From the NCBI GenBank assembly GCA_002708825.1, contig PAPF01000009.1, forward strand, positions 22,650-86,649: 64,000 nucleotides of DNA, read 5' to 3'. Shown piece after piece: positions 26,088-35,167 of the stretch. The position numbers were made by a program, and so were the translations under genes. This stretch comes from Phyllobacteriaceae bacterium (GTDB lineage: Bacteria > Pseudomonadota > Alphaproteobacteria > Rhizobiales > Rhizobiaceae). The notes beneath the pieces are model-generated. The model saw nothing but the letters and a program-made list of their open reading frames with translations, searched no databases and was not told the origin of the DNA. Position 1 is the first letter of the stretch; the number at the start of each line of letters is the position of its first letter.

Positions 26088-27308
26088 ATGGAAGAATTTC
26101 ACAAGGTCCGCAGGCTTCCGCCTTACGTCTTCGAGCAGGTCAACCGCCTCAAGGCCAGTGCCCGGGCCGCCGGTGCCGACATCATCGATCTCGGCATGGG
26201 CAATCCGGACCTGCCGACGCCGAAATCCATCGTCGACAAGCTTGTCGACGTGGTCCGCGATCCGCGCACCCACCGCTATTCCTCCTCGCGCGGCATTCCG
26301 GGCCTGCGCAAGGCCCAGGCCAATTATTACGCCCGCCGCTTCGGCGTGAAGCTCAATCCAGACACCCAGATCGTCGCCACGCTGGGATCAAAGGAAGGCT
26401 TTGCGAACATGGCCCAGGCGATCACCGCGCCCGGCGATGTCATCCTGTGCCCGAACCCGACCTACCCGATCCATGCCTTCGGCTTCATCATGTCGGGCGG
26501 GGTGATCCGCGCGCTGCCGGTGGAGCCGGACGATGCCTTCATGGCGGCGCTGGACCGGGGCGTGCGCCATTCGATCCCCAAGCCGCTGGCGCTCATCCTG
26601 AACTATCCGTCGAACCCGACGGCCCATGTGGCATCGCTGGATTTCTACAAGGAAGTCGTGGCCTATGCCCGCAAGAACGACATCATCCTCCTGTCCGACC
26701 TTGCCTATTCGGAGATCTACTTCGACGGCAATCCGCCGCCATCCATCCTGGAGGTGCCGGGCGCCATGGACGTCGCGGTGGAGTTCACCTCCATGTCAAA
26801 GACCTTCTCCATGCCCGGCTGGCGCATGGGCTTCGCGGTGGGCAACGAACGCCTGATCGCGGCCTTGACGCGGGTCAAATCCTATCTGGATTACGGCGCG
26901 TTCACGCCGATCCAGGTGGCCGCCACCGCCGCGCTGAACGGCGACGGCACCGAGATCGAGGAAGTCCGCCAGATCTACAAGGCGCGCCGCGACGTCATGG
27001 TCGATTCCTTCGGCCGCGCCGGCTGGCAGGTTCCGCCACCGCCGGCGACCATGTTCGCCTGGGCGCCGATCCCCGAACCCTTCAAGGCAATGGGTTCGCT
27101 GGAATTCTCCAAGCTGCTGGTCGAGAAGGCCCATGTGGCCGTGGCGCCGGGCATCGGTTTCGGCGAACATGGTGACGACCACGTGCGCCTGGCGCTGGTG
27201 GAAAACGAGCACCGCATTCGCCAGGCCGCGCGCAACATCAAGAAGTTCCTGTCCACCGCCTCGCCGGTGGACAACGGAAATGTCGTGCCGCTTTCAGCGC
27301 GGCGCTGA
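26088..27308 (+). CDS. PLP-dependent class I/II aminotransferase (AlaC / LL-DAP aminotransferase type)
   Basis: A 406-residue cytosolic aminotransferase. DLGMGNPDLPTP at the N-terminus, NPTYPIHAFGF, NYPSNPTA, DLAYSEIYF and the PLP-binding Lys in SMSKTFSMPGWRMGF define the family. The gene lies just upstream of hom, as in Mesorhizobium and Brucella relatives. Annotated homologues are called LL-diaminopimelate, aspartate or alanine aminotransferase. Substrate cannot be settled from sequence; AlaC-like pyruvate/glutamate exchange is most likely. Confidence 0.9.
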   Translation: MEEFHKVRRLPPYVFEQVNRLKASARAAGADIIDLGMGNPDLPTPKSIVDKLVDVVRDPRTHRYSSSRGIPGLRKAQANYYARRFGVKLNPDTQIVATLGSKEGFANMAQAITAPGDVILCPNPTYPIHAFGFIMSGGVIRALPVEPDDAFMAALDRGVRHSIPKPLALILNYPSNPTAHVASLDFYKEVVAYARKNDIILLSDLAYSEIYFDGNPPPSILEVPGAMDVAVEFTSMSKTFSMPGWRMGFAVGNERLIAALTRVKSYLDYGAFTPIQVAATAALNGDGTEIEEVRQIYKARRDVMVDSFGRAGWQVPPPPATMFAWAPIPEPFKAMGSLEFSKLLVEKAHVAVAPGIGFGEHGDDHVRLALVENEHRIRQAARNIKKFLSTASPVDNGNVVPLSARR

Positions 27309-27380
27309 CGTCGTACGGGCCGGTGTCCTGCCGGCCCTTCAAACCACGGACCGGATATCGAATCGGGGGACCAGGCGACC

Positions 27381-28700
27381 ATGACTGAGGCGCTGCGGGT
27401 AGGAATTGCCGGATTGGGCACGGTGGGCGCATCGGTGGTGCGCATTCTGGGCGAACACAGCGCCGTCCTGACGCGCCAGTGCGGCCGGGTGATCGAAGTC
27501 GCCGCCGTGAGCGCGCGCGACCGCAACAAGGACCGCGGCGTCGACCTGTCCGGCGTGGCCTGGTACGACGATCCGGTCGCGCTCGCCACCTCGGCGGATA
27601 TCGATGTCTTTGTCGAACTGATGGGCGGCGATGCCGGCGCGCCGCTGGATGCGGTCAAGGCCGCGCTCGCGGCGGGACGCCATGTCGTGACCGCCAACAA
27701 GGCTCTTCTGGCCAGGCACGGCGTGGAACTGGCCGCGATCGCCGAGGAAAACGGCGTGCTCCTGAACTTCGAGGCGGCGGTGGCTGGCGGCATACCGGTC
27801 ATCAAGACCATGCGCGAGGCGCTTGCCGGCAATACGGTCGAGCGCGTCTTCGGCATCATGAACGGCACCTGCAACTACATCCTGACCCGGATGGAGGAAG
27901 AGGAAATCCCGTTTGCCGAGGTGCTCGCCGATGCCCAGCGCCTTGGCTATGCCGAGGCCGATCCGACCTTCGACATCGAGGGCAACGACACCGCCCACAA
28001 GCTTTCCATTCTCACGGCCATTGCCTTCGGAACACGGATCGCTGCCGACGACATCTACCTCGAGGGTATTTCCAACATCAGCCTGGCCGATATCCGCGCG
28101 GCCGGCGAACTCGGCTACCGTATCAAGCTGCTCGGCGTGGCGCAGAAGACCGATAGCGGCATCGAGCAGCGCGTCCATCCGACGATGGTGCCCAAGAGCT
28201 CGGTCATCGCCCAGGTTCATGGGGTGACCAATGCGGTCGCCATCGAAACGGACCTGCTCGGCGAACTTCTCCTGTCTGGTCCCGGCGCCGGCGGCAATGC
28301 AACGGCCTCGGCGGTCATCGGCGACATTGCCGACATTGCCAAGAGCCGCCCCGGGTTCCAGCACGGCCCGGCGCTCGGCTGGCCTGCGCGCGACCTCAAG
28401 CCCTATGAGAAGGCGCAGATGCGCAGTCATGAGGGCGGCTACTTCATTCGACTGACCGTCCACGACCGGGTCGGCGTCTTCGCGGATATCGCGCGGCGAA
28501 TGGCCGAAAACGCCATTTCGCTGGAGTCCATCGTCCAGCACTCCGACCCGGCCGGAGACGGCAACGGCGCGGCCAAGACCGTCATCCTCGTCACCCACGA
28601 GACCACGGAAGCTGCGGTGCGCAAGGCGGTCGAGGGAATCACGGCGGACGGCCATCTGACCGACCGGCCGCAGGTCATCCGCATCGAGAGGGCGGGTTGA
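27381..28700 (+). CDS. hom: Homoserine dehydrogenase
   Basis: A 439-residue enzyme reducing aspartate semialdehyde to homoserine for threonine and methionine synthesis. The N-terminal Rossmann motif is GIAGLGTVGAS. The catalytic region has MNGTCNYILTRMEEE and AEADPTFDIEGNDTAHKL. The C-terminal ACT domain (about residues 350-430, YFIRLTVHDRVGVFADI) is the regulatory module for threonine feedback. It follows the aminotransferase by 72 bases and probably shares its transcript. Confidence 0.97.
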   Translation: MTEALRVGIAGLGTVGASVVRILGEHSAVLTRQCGRVIEVAAVSARDRNKDRGVDLSGVAWYDDPVALATSADIDVFVELMGGDAGAPLDAVKAALAAGRHVVTANKALLARHGVELAAIAEENGVLLNFEAAVAGGIPVIKTMREALAGNTVERVFGIMNGTCNYILTRMEEEEIPFAEVLADAQRLGYAEADPTFDIEGNDTAHKLSILTAIAFGTRIAADDIYLEGISNISLADIRAAGELGYRIKLLGVAQKTDSGIEQRVHPTMVPKSSVIAQVHGVTNAVAIETDLLGELLLSGPGAGGNATASAVIGDIADIAKSRPGFQHGPALGWPARDLKPYEKAQMRSHEGGYFIRLTVHDRVGVFADIARRMAENAISLESIVQHSDPAGDGNGAAKTVILVTHETTEAAVRKAVEGITADGHLTDRPQVIRIERAG

Positions 28701-28885
28701 GCGTGCCATTCCGGGCATCCTCGGCAAGTCGTTGACTTTCAATCGGTTTGAATTTTACCGAACCGGCAGAAAGACCTGCGCGGGCCTTGCGGACGGTCCG
28801 ATGCTCTGACAAAAGATCGCGCCAGCAGGGGCGTGCCGGAAGGTCTGCCCCGCTTTCTATCCGATCTTTCCAGTCAGGACGTGCC

Positions 28886-29860
28886 ATGGCCAAGAACGCA
28901 TCCTCCGGTCTCGACCGCATCCTCACCCTCGAACTGGTGCGCGTCACCGAGGCGGCGGCCGTCGCGGCGGCGCGGCTGCGCGGGCGTGGCGACGAGAAGG
29001 CCGCCGACCAGGTGGCGGTCGATGCCATGCGCAACGAACTCAATCGCCTGCCGATCTCCGGCACGGTGGTGATCGGCGAGGGCGAACGCGACGAGGCGCC
29101 GATGCTCTACATCGGCGAGGAAGTCGGCATGGGCGGCTCGGAGGTCGACATCGCTCTCGATCCGCTGGAAGGCACGACGATCTGCGCCAAGAACCTGCCC
29201 AACTCGCTGGCCGTCATCGCCATCGCGGAAAAGGGCAGCCTGCTCTACGCACCGGATGTCTACATGGACAAGATCGCCGTCGGCCCCGGCTATCCCAAGG
29301 GCATCGTCAGCCTGGAGGCGAGCGCCAGGGACAACATCAACGCCCTCGCCAAGGCCAAGGGCGTGCCGGTCAACGAGATCACGGCCTGCATCCTTGACCG
29401 TCCGCGCCATGCCCGCCTGATCGAGGATGTGCGCGAGACGGGCGCGGCGATCCGCCTGATCGGCGACGGCGACGTTGCCGGTGTGATCCACACCACCGAT
29501 CCGGACGAGACGGGCATCGACATCTATCTCGGCATCGGCGGCGCGCCGGAAGGCGTGCTCGCGGCAGCCGCCCTGCGTTGCATCGGCGGCCAGATGGAAG
29601 GCCGCCTTCTGCTCAATTCCGACGAGAAGATCGCGCGGGCCAAGTCCATGGGCATCGAGGATCCCGACAAGATCTACACCATGGAGGAAATGGCGCGCGG
29701 CGACGTTCTCTTCGCGGCGACCGGCGTCACCGACGGCAACCTGCTTGCAGGCGTGAAATTCGCCCGCGACTATATCGGCACTCACACCATCGTCATGCGG
29801 TCCTCGTCGCAGACCGTTCGCGAGATCAAGGCGAAGCACCAGGACCAGAGCAAGTTCTGA
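28886..29860 (+). CDS. glpX: Class II fructose-1,6-bisphosphatase
   Basis: A 324-residue GlpX-type phosphatase of gluconeogenesis. Motifs: GEGERDEAPMLYIGEEVG and DPLEGTTICAKN with the metal-binding acidic residues, GGAPEGVLAAAALRC, and TGVTDGNLLAGV. The start is the ATG at 28886, where homology begins. The adjacent order hom-glpX-recJ is a conserved alphaproteobacterial arrangement. Confidence 0.96.
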   Translation: MAKNASSGLDRILTLELVRVTEAAAVAAARLRGRGDEKAADQVAVDAMRNELNRLPISGTVVIGEGERDEAPMLYIGEEVGMGGSEVDIALDPLEGTTICAKNLPNSLAVIAIAEKGSLLYAPDVYMDKIAVGPGYPKGIVSLEASARDNINALAKAKGVPVNEITACILDRPRHARLIEDVRETGAAIRLIGDGDVAGVIHTTDPDETGIDIYLGIGGAPEGVLAAAALRCIGGQMEGRLLLNSDEKIARAKSMGIEDPDKIYTMEEMARGDVLFAATGVTDGNLLAGVKFARDYIGTHTIVMRSSSQTVREIKAKHQDQSKF

Positions 29861-30001
29861 GCGCCTGACGCCGGGACGGGGTCCAGCGTCCGGCCGAACG
29901 AAACCCGGTGAATTGCCGGTAGGCGGCGCGTTTGCCTTGCAACAGGGGCAGGACGGCGGGCATCCTCGCGCCTTGGACCGAATCAGGGGCATGCGGGGAT
30001 C

Positions 30002-31789
30002 ATGGAGAGCTACTTCCTCAATGTCCGGCAATCGGCTTCCGGTCTCGCATGGCGTTCGCGTCTCGGACCAGTGGAGGAAAATGCCGCGCTGGCCATGGCC
30101 CAGACCCATGGCATTGACGATCTCGTCGCTCGCGTCATGGCGGGCCGCGGCGTCACGCTGGAGGAGGCGCAAGGCTTCCTCCAGCCGACCATCCGCGCCC
30201 TCATGCCGGATCCGTCAAGCCTGACCGGCATGGACGAGGTGGCGGCGCGCATTGCCGCCGGTATCCTTGGAGGCGAGCGGATCGCCATATTCGGCGACTA
30301 CGATGTCGACGGGGCCGCGTCATCGGCCTTGATGAGCCGCTACCTGCGCCATTACGGGGTTCCGCACGAGATCTACATTCCCGACCGGATATTCGAGGGC
30401 TACGGCCCCAACCCGGCCGCCATGCGTGAACTGCGGGCCCGTGGTGCGTCGCTGATCGTCACGGTCGATTGCGGCTCGAACAGCATCGAGGCCATTGCTG
30501 CTGCCAGCGATGCGGGCGCCGATGTGGTCGTGCTCGATCATCACCAGATCGTCGGCGCCTTGCCGGAAGCCGCGCTTGGCGTGGTCAACCCCAACCGGGA
30601 TGACGACCTGTCGGGCCAGGGCCATCTTTGTGCTGCCGGTGTTGTCTTCCTGGCGCTGGTGCGTGTTTCGGCCATGCTGCGCGCTCGAATAGGGGTGCGG
30701 CCGCCGCCCGATCTGCTCTCCATGCTCGATCTGGTGGCCATGGCGACGGTCTGCGATGTCGTGCCGCTCAAGGGCATCAACAGGGCCTTTGTGAGCCGTG
30801 GCGTCCAAGTGGCGCGGCGGCTGGAAACGCCTGGCATGGCGGCGCTTGCCGAGGTTGCGCGCATCGGCGAGCCGGTGGCGCCCTGGCATTTCGGCTTTGC
30901 GCTCGGGCCGCGAATCAATGCCGGCGGGCGCATCGGGGATGCGGCGCTCGGCAGCCGGCTGTTGGCGAGCGACGATCCGGCAGAGGCGCGCGAGATTGCG
31001 GCCCGGCTCGACATGCTGAACCGCGAACGCCAGGCCATGGAGCAAGCCATGCTGGAGGAAGCGCGTGCCCAGGCCGACGCCGAGCTCATGCATGGCAACG
31101 GCCCGGCCGTGCTGGTGACGGAAAGCACGGAGTGGCATCCGGGTATTGTGGGGCTGATCGCCTCGCGGCTCAAGGATGCGGCCCGCAGGCCCGCCTTCGC
31201 CATCGCCTTCGACGCTAATGGCAGGGGAACGGGGTCCGGCCGGTCCATTCCGGGCCTCGATCTCGGCCGCCTGGTCGGCGAGGCGGTCCGCGAGGGGCTG
31301 CTGGTCAAGGGTGGCGGCCATGCCATGGCGGCCGGCATCACGGTGGAGCGCGCGCGCCTTGGAGATCTGCGCGCTTTCTTTGAGGAACGCGCGCGCCAGG
31401 CGGTCGATACGCTGATGGCCGGGCAGTCGATCAAGGTGGATGCGGCGCTGTCAGCCGAGGGTGCCAACCTGGCGCTGATGGACAGGCTGGAGCAGGCCGG
31501 CCCGTACGGCGCCGGCCACCCGCAACCGGTCTTTGCCATGCCGCGGCACACGGTGAGCGGGGTCCAGCCCGTCGGCAATGCCGGCGCGCATCTGCGCGTC
31601 ACGCTGCAATCGCAGACCGGGCGGCGGATCGACGCCATGGCCTTTCGCGCCGCCGGTACGCCGCTTGGCCAATTCCTCACGCAGAGCCGGGGCCGGATGA
31701 TCCACACGGCCGGGACGCTTGGCGTGAATCACTGGAACGGCCAGATGCGCGTCCAGTACCGGCTGCTCGACGCGGCCGAAATCGTCTGA
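30002..31789 (+). CDS. recJ: Single-stranded-DNA exonuclease RecJ
   Basis: A 595-residue 5'-3' exonuclease of the RecF and mismatch repair pathways. The DHH domain has DYDVDGAASS near residue 100, VDCGSNS near 155 and LDHHQ near 180. The DHHA1 domain includes GRSIPGLDLG and GGHAMAAGI. The C-terminal OB-type domain ends the protein. It is convergent with the patatin gene, with 3 bases between stops and no room for a separate terminator. Confidence 0.97.
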   Translation: MESYFLNVRQSASGLAWRSRLGPVEENAALAMAQTHGIDDLVARVMAGRGVTLEEAQGFLQPTIRALMPDPSSLTGMDEVAARIAAGILGGERIAIFGDYDVDGAASSALMSRYLRHYGVPHEIYIPDRIFEGYGPNPAAMRELRARGASLIVTVDCGSNSIEAIAAASDAGADVVVLDHHQIVGALPEAALGVVNPNRDDDLSGQGHLCAAGVVFLALVRVSAMLRARIGVRPPPDLLSMLDLVAMATVCDVVPLKGINRAFVSRGVQVARRLETPGMAALAEVARIGEPVAPWHFGFALGPRINAGGRIGDAALGSRLLASDDPAEAREIAARLDMLNRERQAMEQAMLEEARAQADAELMHGNGPAVLVTESTEWHPGIVGLIASRLKDAARRPAFAIAFDANGRGTGSGRSIPGLDLGRLVGEAVREGLLVKGGGHAMAAGITVERARLGDLRAFFEERARQAVDTLMAGQSIKVDAALSAEGANLALMDRLEQAGPYGAGHPQPVFAMPRHTVSGVQPVGNAGAHLRVTLQSQTGRRIDAMAFRAAGTPLGQFLTQSRGRMIHTAGTLGVNHWNGQMRVQYRLLDAAEIV

Positions 31790-31792
31790 AAA

Positions 31793-32761
31793 TCAGCCGG
31801 TCACGGCTTGCAGGCGCTTGATGTCGGCCATGCGATGCATGGTTTCCGCATAGCCCAGTTCGATTGCCTCGGCAGCCCGGTGGAACTCCGTCAGCCCGAT
31901 CTGCGAAAGCGCGGGAAACAGCGACAGGTCGGGCGGATCGCCCGCAAGCCGGGCGCGCGAGATGCGGTCCTGGATGATGTTGAAGGCCTCGACCATCACG
32001 CCGGTAATGCCGAGACGCATCGGACGGCTGTCCGGCTTGGCGATCTCTTCCTCGTCATTGTCGGCCGAAGGGTCCATGGCCGCATGCTTGACCACCGCGG
32101 CGCGGCCGAACAGGTCGTAATGCAGGTTCACCGCGATGACGAGACGCTGTTCATAGGCACGGCAGACGGAAACGGGGACCGGGTTGACCAGCGCGCCATC
32201 CACGAGGGTACGGCCGTTGGAGATGACGGGTTCGAACACGCCCGGAAGCGCGTAGGAAGCGCGCATGGCCGTGATCAGCGAACCGCTGTGCAACCAGATC
32301 TCGTGACCCGTCATGATTTCCGTGGCCACGCAGACGAAGGGGGCGGGCAGGTCCTTGAAGGTCAGCCCTTCGAGATGGTCGCGCAGGCGCGCATCCAGCC
32401 GCATCCCGCCGAGAAGCCCGTTGCCGCCGAAGTTCAGGTCCAGCAGGCCAAGCAGGCGCCGCCGGGTCAGGCCGCGCGCGAACTCCTCCAGTTCATCGAG
32501 CTTGCCGGCCAGGTAGCAACCGCCGACCAGCGCGCCGATGGAGGTGCCCGCGATCATGCCGACCGGGACGCCGGCTTCTTCCAGCGCACGCAACACGCCG
32601 ATATGGGCCCAGCCACGGGCCGCGCCACCGCCAAGGGCGAGCGCAATTCCCTTCTTGCGGACCTTGGTTTCAGGCGGCGGGGCCTCGTCAGCCAAAACCG
32701 GAGGCGGCACATCCAGTTGCGCCGGGACGGTTACCTTCCGTGACATGGCCCAAAGCTGCAT
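31793..32761 (-). CDS. Patatin-like phospholipase (RssA / NTE family)
   Basis: A 322-residue serine hydrolase. The oxyanion motif GGGAARGWAHIGVL is near residue 40, the nucleophile elbow GTSIGALVGG near 72, and the catalytic Asp is in VDGALVNPVPV near 190. The ATG at 32761 follows AAGGAGG; a GTG 24 bases upstream is less likely. It is third in a folE-hisI-patatin series. Substrate unknown; membrane phospholipids are typical. Confidence 0.9.
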   Translation of the reverse strand: MQLWAMSRKVTVPAQLDVPPPVLADEAPPPETKVRKKGIALALGGGAARGWAHIGVLRALEEAGVPVGMIAGTSIGALVGGCYLAGKLDELEEFARGLTRRRLLGLLDLNFGGNGLLGGMRLDARLRDHLEGLTFKDLPAPFVCVATEIMTGHEIWLHSGSLITAMRASYALPGVFEPVISNGRTLVDGALVNPVPVSVCRAYEQRLVIAVNLHYDLFGRAAVVKHAAMDPSADNDEEEIAKPDSRPMRLGITGVMVEAFNIIQDRISRARLAGDPPDLSLFPALSQIGLTEFHRAAEAIELGYAETMHRMADIKRLQAVTG

Positions 32762-32845
32762 GGCAGCCTCCTTTCGAGCCTCCACTGTGGCACATTTTAT
32801 TCAACGATGCGTAAATTCGAATGGAAGTGCGCGCGTTGAGCGGTG

Positions 32846-33304
32846 TCAATGATCGTGCTTGTAGACCGTGTCCGCGTCGAACCGCGCCGGCGATCCGTCA
32901 TCGGCAAGCGTGGGAACGCTGTCTTCAAGGCTGGCGATCCGGTAGAAGCATGAGCGCTTGCCCGTATGGCAGGTGGCGTCATGTCCGCCGACGCGGACCT
33001 TCAGCCAGACCGCATCCTGGTCGCAATCGGTACGCAATTCGACGACGCGCTGCATGTTGCCCGAGGTCTCGCCCTTCTTCCACAACCGGTTGCGCGAGCG
33101 CGACCAGTAATGCGCCAGGCCGGTCTCCAGCGTCAACGCCAGAGCCTGCGCGTTCATGAAGGCGACCATGAGCAGTTCGCCGTCATCCGCATCGGTGACG
33201 ACGGCGGTCACAAGCCCGTTGGCATCGAAGCGTGGCGTGAAGTCCGTGCCTGTTTCAAGCGCGATCTTGTCGGAGGAGGGGGCCTTGAAGGCAATGTCCG
33301 TCAT
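32846..33304 (-). CDS. hisI: Phosphoribosyl-AMP cyclohydrolase
   Basis: A 152-residue monofunctional HisI catalysing the third step of histidine synthesis. Signatures: [46 protein letters not shown] and the zinc-binding Cys residues in [10 protein letters not shown]. It lacks the HisE pyrophosphohydrolase domain, which must be elsewhere. It starts 43 bases after folE. Confidence 0.96.
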   Translation of the reverse strand: MTDIAFKAPSSDKIALETGTDFTPRFDANGLVTAVVTDADDGELLMVAFMNAQALALTLETGLAHYWSRSRNRLWKKGETSGNMQRVVELRTDCDQDAVWLKVRVGGHDATCHTGKRSCFYRIASLEDSVPTLADDGSPARFDADTVYKHDH

Positions 33305-33347
33305 GTCCGGTCCCGGATGGTCTGCCGGCCGGGACCGGACCGGCCGT

Positions 33348-33989
33348 TCAGCGGCGGCCCATGTCCCTTGCCAGGGTGAAGAAACGCACCTGCTCTTCCG
33401 GATTGTCGCGGAAGGCGCCGGTGAAGGTGGATGTCGTGGTGGTCGACCCCTGCTGGCGGATGCCGCGCATGGCCATGCACATGTGCTCGGCCTCGATCAT
33501 CACCGCGACGCCGCGCGGATTTAGCACGTCCTGGATGGAGGTCGCAATCTGCGCCGTCATGGCCTCCTGCGTCTGCAGGCGGCGGGCGAAGACATGCACC
33601 AGGCGGGCGATCTTGGACAGGCCCAGCACCTTGCCATCCGGCAGGTAGGCGACATGGGCACGCCCGATGATCGGCACCATGTGATGCTCGCAATGGGAAT
33701 GGAAATGGATGTCGCGAACCAGGACGAGATCGTCGTAGCCGGCAACCTCCTCGAAGGTGCGGCCCAGTTCCTCCGACGGGTTGGCTGCGTAGCCGGAGAA
33801 CATCTCCTCATAGGCCTTGACCACGCGCGCGGGCGTGTCGACCAGGCCTTCGCGGTCCGGGTTGTCGCCAACCCAGCGCAGCAGTGTGCGAACGGCCGCT
33901 TCGGCTTCCTCGCGGCTCGGCCGCTCGATGGCAGGGCTTTCCATGGTCGTTTCGGTCAGCGAAGAGATATTGGTAGCGATGGCATCCAT
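33348..33989 (-). CDS. folE: GTP cyclohydrolase I
   Basis: A 213-residue enzyme converting GTP to dihydroneopterin triphosphate, the entry to folate synthesis. The zinc ligands are visible in [11 protein letters not shown] and [10 protein letters not shown], and the active-site region includes [20 protein letters not shown] and QGSTTTTS. The chosen ATG follows GGGAGA; internal ATG codons at 33944 and nearby are possible but would remove some of the variable N-terminus only. Confidence 0.97.
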   Translation of the reverse strand: MDAIATNISSLTETTMESPAIERPSREEAEAAVRTLLRWVGDNPDREGLVDTPARVVKAYEEMFSGYAANPSEELGRTFEEVAGYDDLVLVRDIHFHSHCEHHMVPIIGRAHVAYLPDGKVLGLSKIARLVHVFARRLQTQEAMTAQIATSIQDVLNPRGVAVMIEAEHMCMAMRGIRQQGSTTTTSTFTGAFRDNPEEQVRFFTLARDMGRR

Positions 33990-34240
33990 GACGAGGCGTC
34001 TCCCGTAGTTCCTCGCTATTTACGGAGGAACGAGTTGAACGGACCACTGCCTGCAACGGTTTTCCGGAAAATTCCGAAACCTGCCGACCTGCGGCGTTTC
34101 CAGCCCGGCCGATGAGCCTCTGTGCGATGGCACAGCTTGCCGCATGGCCTTGCCAGACCTTATATATGCTCACGAGACGGAAATCAAAGATGCATCCCGC
34201 GGCATTTGCCGTTCCGGTTGCGCCAGAGGACGGGACGACC

Positions 34241-34681
34241 ATGATCGACGATGTCTACAATGCGAAGATCCTGGGGTTTGCGGGAAACATCCCGCGCATG
34301 CCGAGACTTGAAAATCCGGACGCCACCGCGACCGCCCATTCCAAGCTGTGCGGCTCCACGGTGACGGTGAACATCAAGGTTGCCGATGGCGTGGTGACGG
34401 ATTTCGCCCATGACGTGAAGGCCTGTGCGCTCGGCCAGGCATCGTCCTCGATCATGGCACAGACAATCGTCGGCGCCTCTGTCGAGGAACTGCGCGCGCT
34501 GCGCGAGACGATGCGGCGGATGCTGAAGGAAAACGGACCCGCCCCGGAAGGCCGTTTCGCCGACTTCAGGTACCTGGAGCCGGTGCGCGACTACAAGGCC
34601 CGCCATGCCTCCACCATGCTGACCTTCGATGCGGTGGTGGATTGCCTCGACCAGATCGAGCGGAAGGCGGCGGCCGCCTGA
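34241..34681 (+). CDS. Fe-S cluster assembly scaffold protein, IscU/SufU-like, atypical
   Basis: A 146-residue NifU_N-type scaffold. Two of the usual cysteines are recognisable, in SKLCGS and KACALGQ, and SSSIMAQTIVG is the family's middle helix. The third, normally in a KIxC context, is replaced in ARHASTMLTF, and the Asp after the first Cys is Ser. The family occurs upstream of yidD in Rhizobiales. The missing ligand makes classical scaffold function uncertain. A possible promoter (TTGCCG at 34137, TTATAT at 34160) precedes it. Confidence 0.8.
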   Translation: MIDDVYNAKILGFAGNIPRMPRLENPDATATAHSKLCGSTVTVNIKVADGVVTDFAHDVKACALGQASSSIMAQTIVGASVEELRALRETMRRMLKENGPAPEGRFADFRYLEPVRDYKARHASTMLTFDAVVDCLDQIERKAAAA

Positions 34682-34683
34682 CC

Positions 34684-35028
34684 ATGGCTGCCACTGCCGG
34701 AAGAAGGGGGCGCAACTGGGCCGGTCCGTGGCGCAAGACGCCGGGACGTCTGTTCGGCACCGGCATCATCCGCCTTTACCAGCTCACGCTGTCGGGCTTC
34801 ATCGGCAACACATGCCGTCACATGCCGACCTGTTCGGAATATGGCTACGAGGCTATCGCCCGCCACGGATTGTGGAAGGGCGGCTGGCTGACGCTGTTTA
34901 GGGTCGGGCGTTGCGGACCAGGCGGAACCTGCGGCATCGACAACGTGCCCGAGGCGCTCGCGCCGGACCAGCATTGGTGGACGCCATGGCGTTTCTGGCG
35001 AAACGGCCGCCACGTTCACCGGCATTGA
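34684..35028 (+). CDS. yidD: Membrane protein insertion efficiency factor YidD
   Basis: A 114-residue YidD protein. The motif [13 protein letters not shown] is followed by [15 protein letters not shown] and then a [24 protein letters not shown] segment, the conserved cysteine-rich core. YidD helps the YidC insertase. It starts 2 bases after the Fe-S scaffold stop, so the pair is one operon. Confidence 0.93.
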   Translation: MAATAGRRGRNWAGPWRKTPGRLFGTGIIRLYQLTLSGFIGNTCRHMPTCSEYGYEAIARHGLWKGGWLTLFRVGRCGPGGTCGIDNVPEALAPDQHWWTPWRFWRNGRHVHRH

Positions 35029-35167
35029 CAGCACGGCGGCGCGGCCAAACGTCGCCGGGCACTTTACGCAAGCCGCTGCGGAGTCTAGACAAGCCGCGAA
35101 AATCCGGCCCTCCGGGCCTTCAACCACCCGCGATCGTAGGCGGGACTGGACAACAGGAGACAGACCC

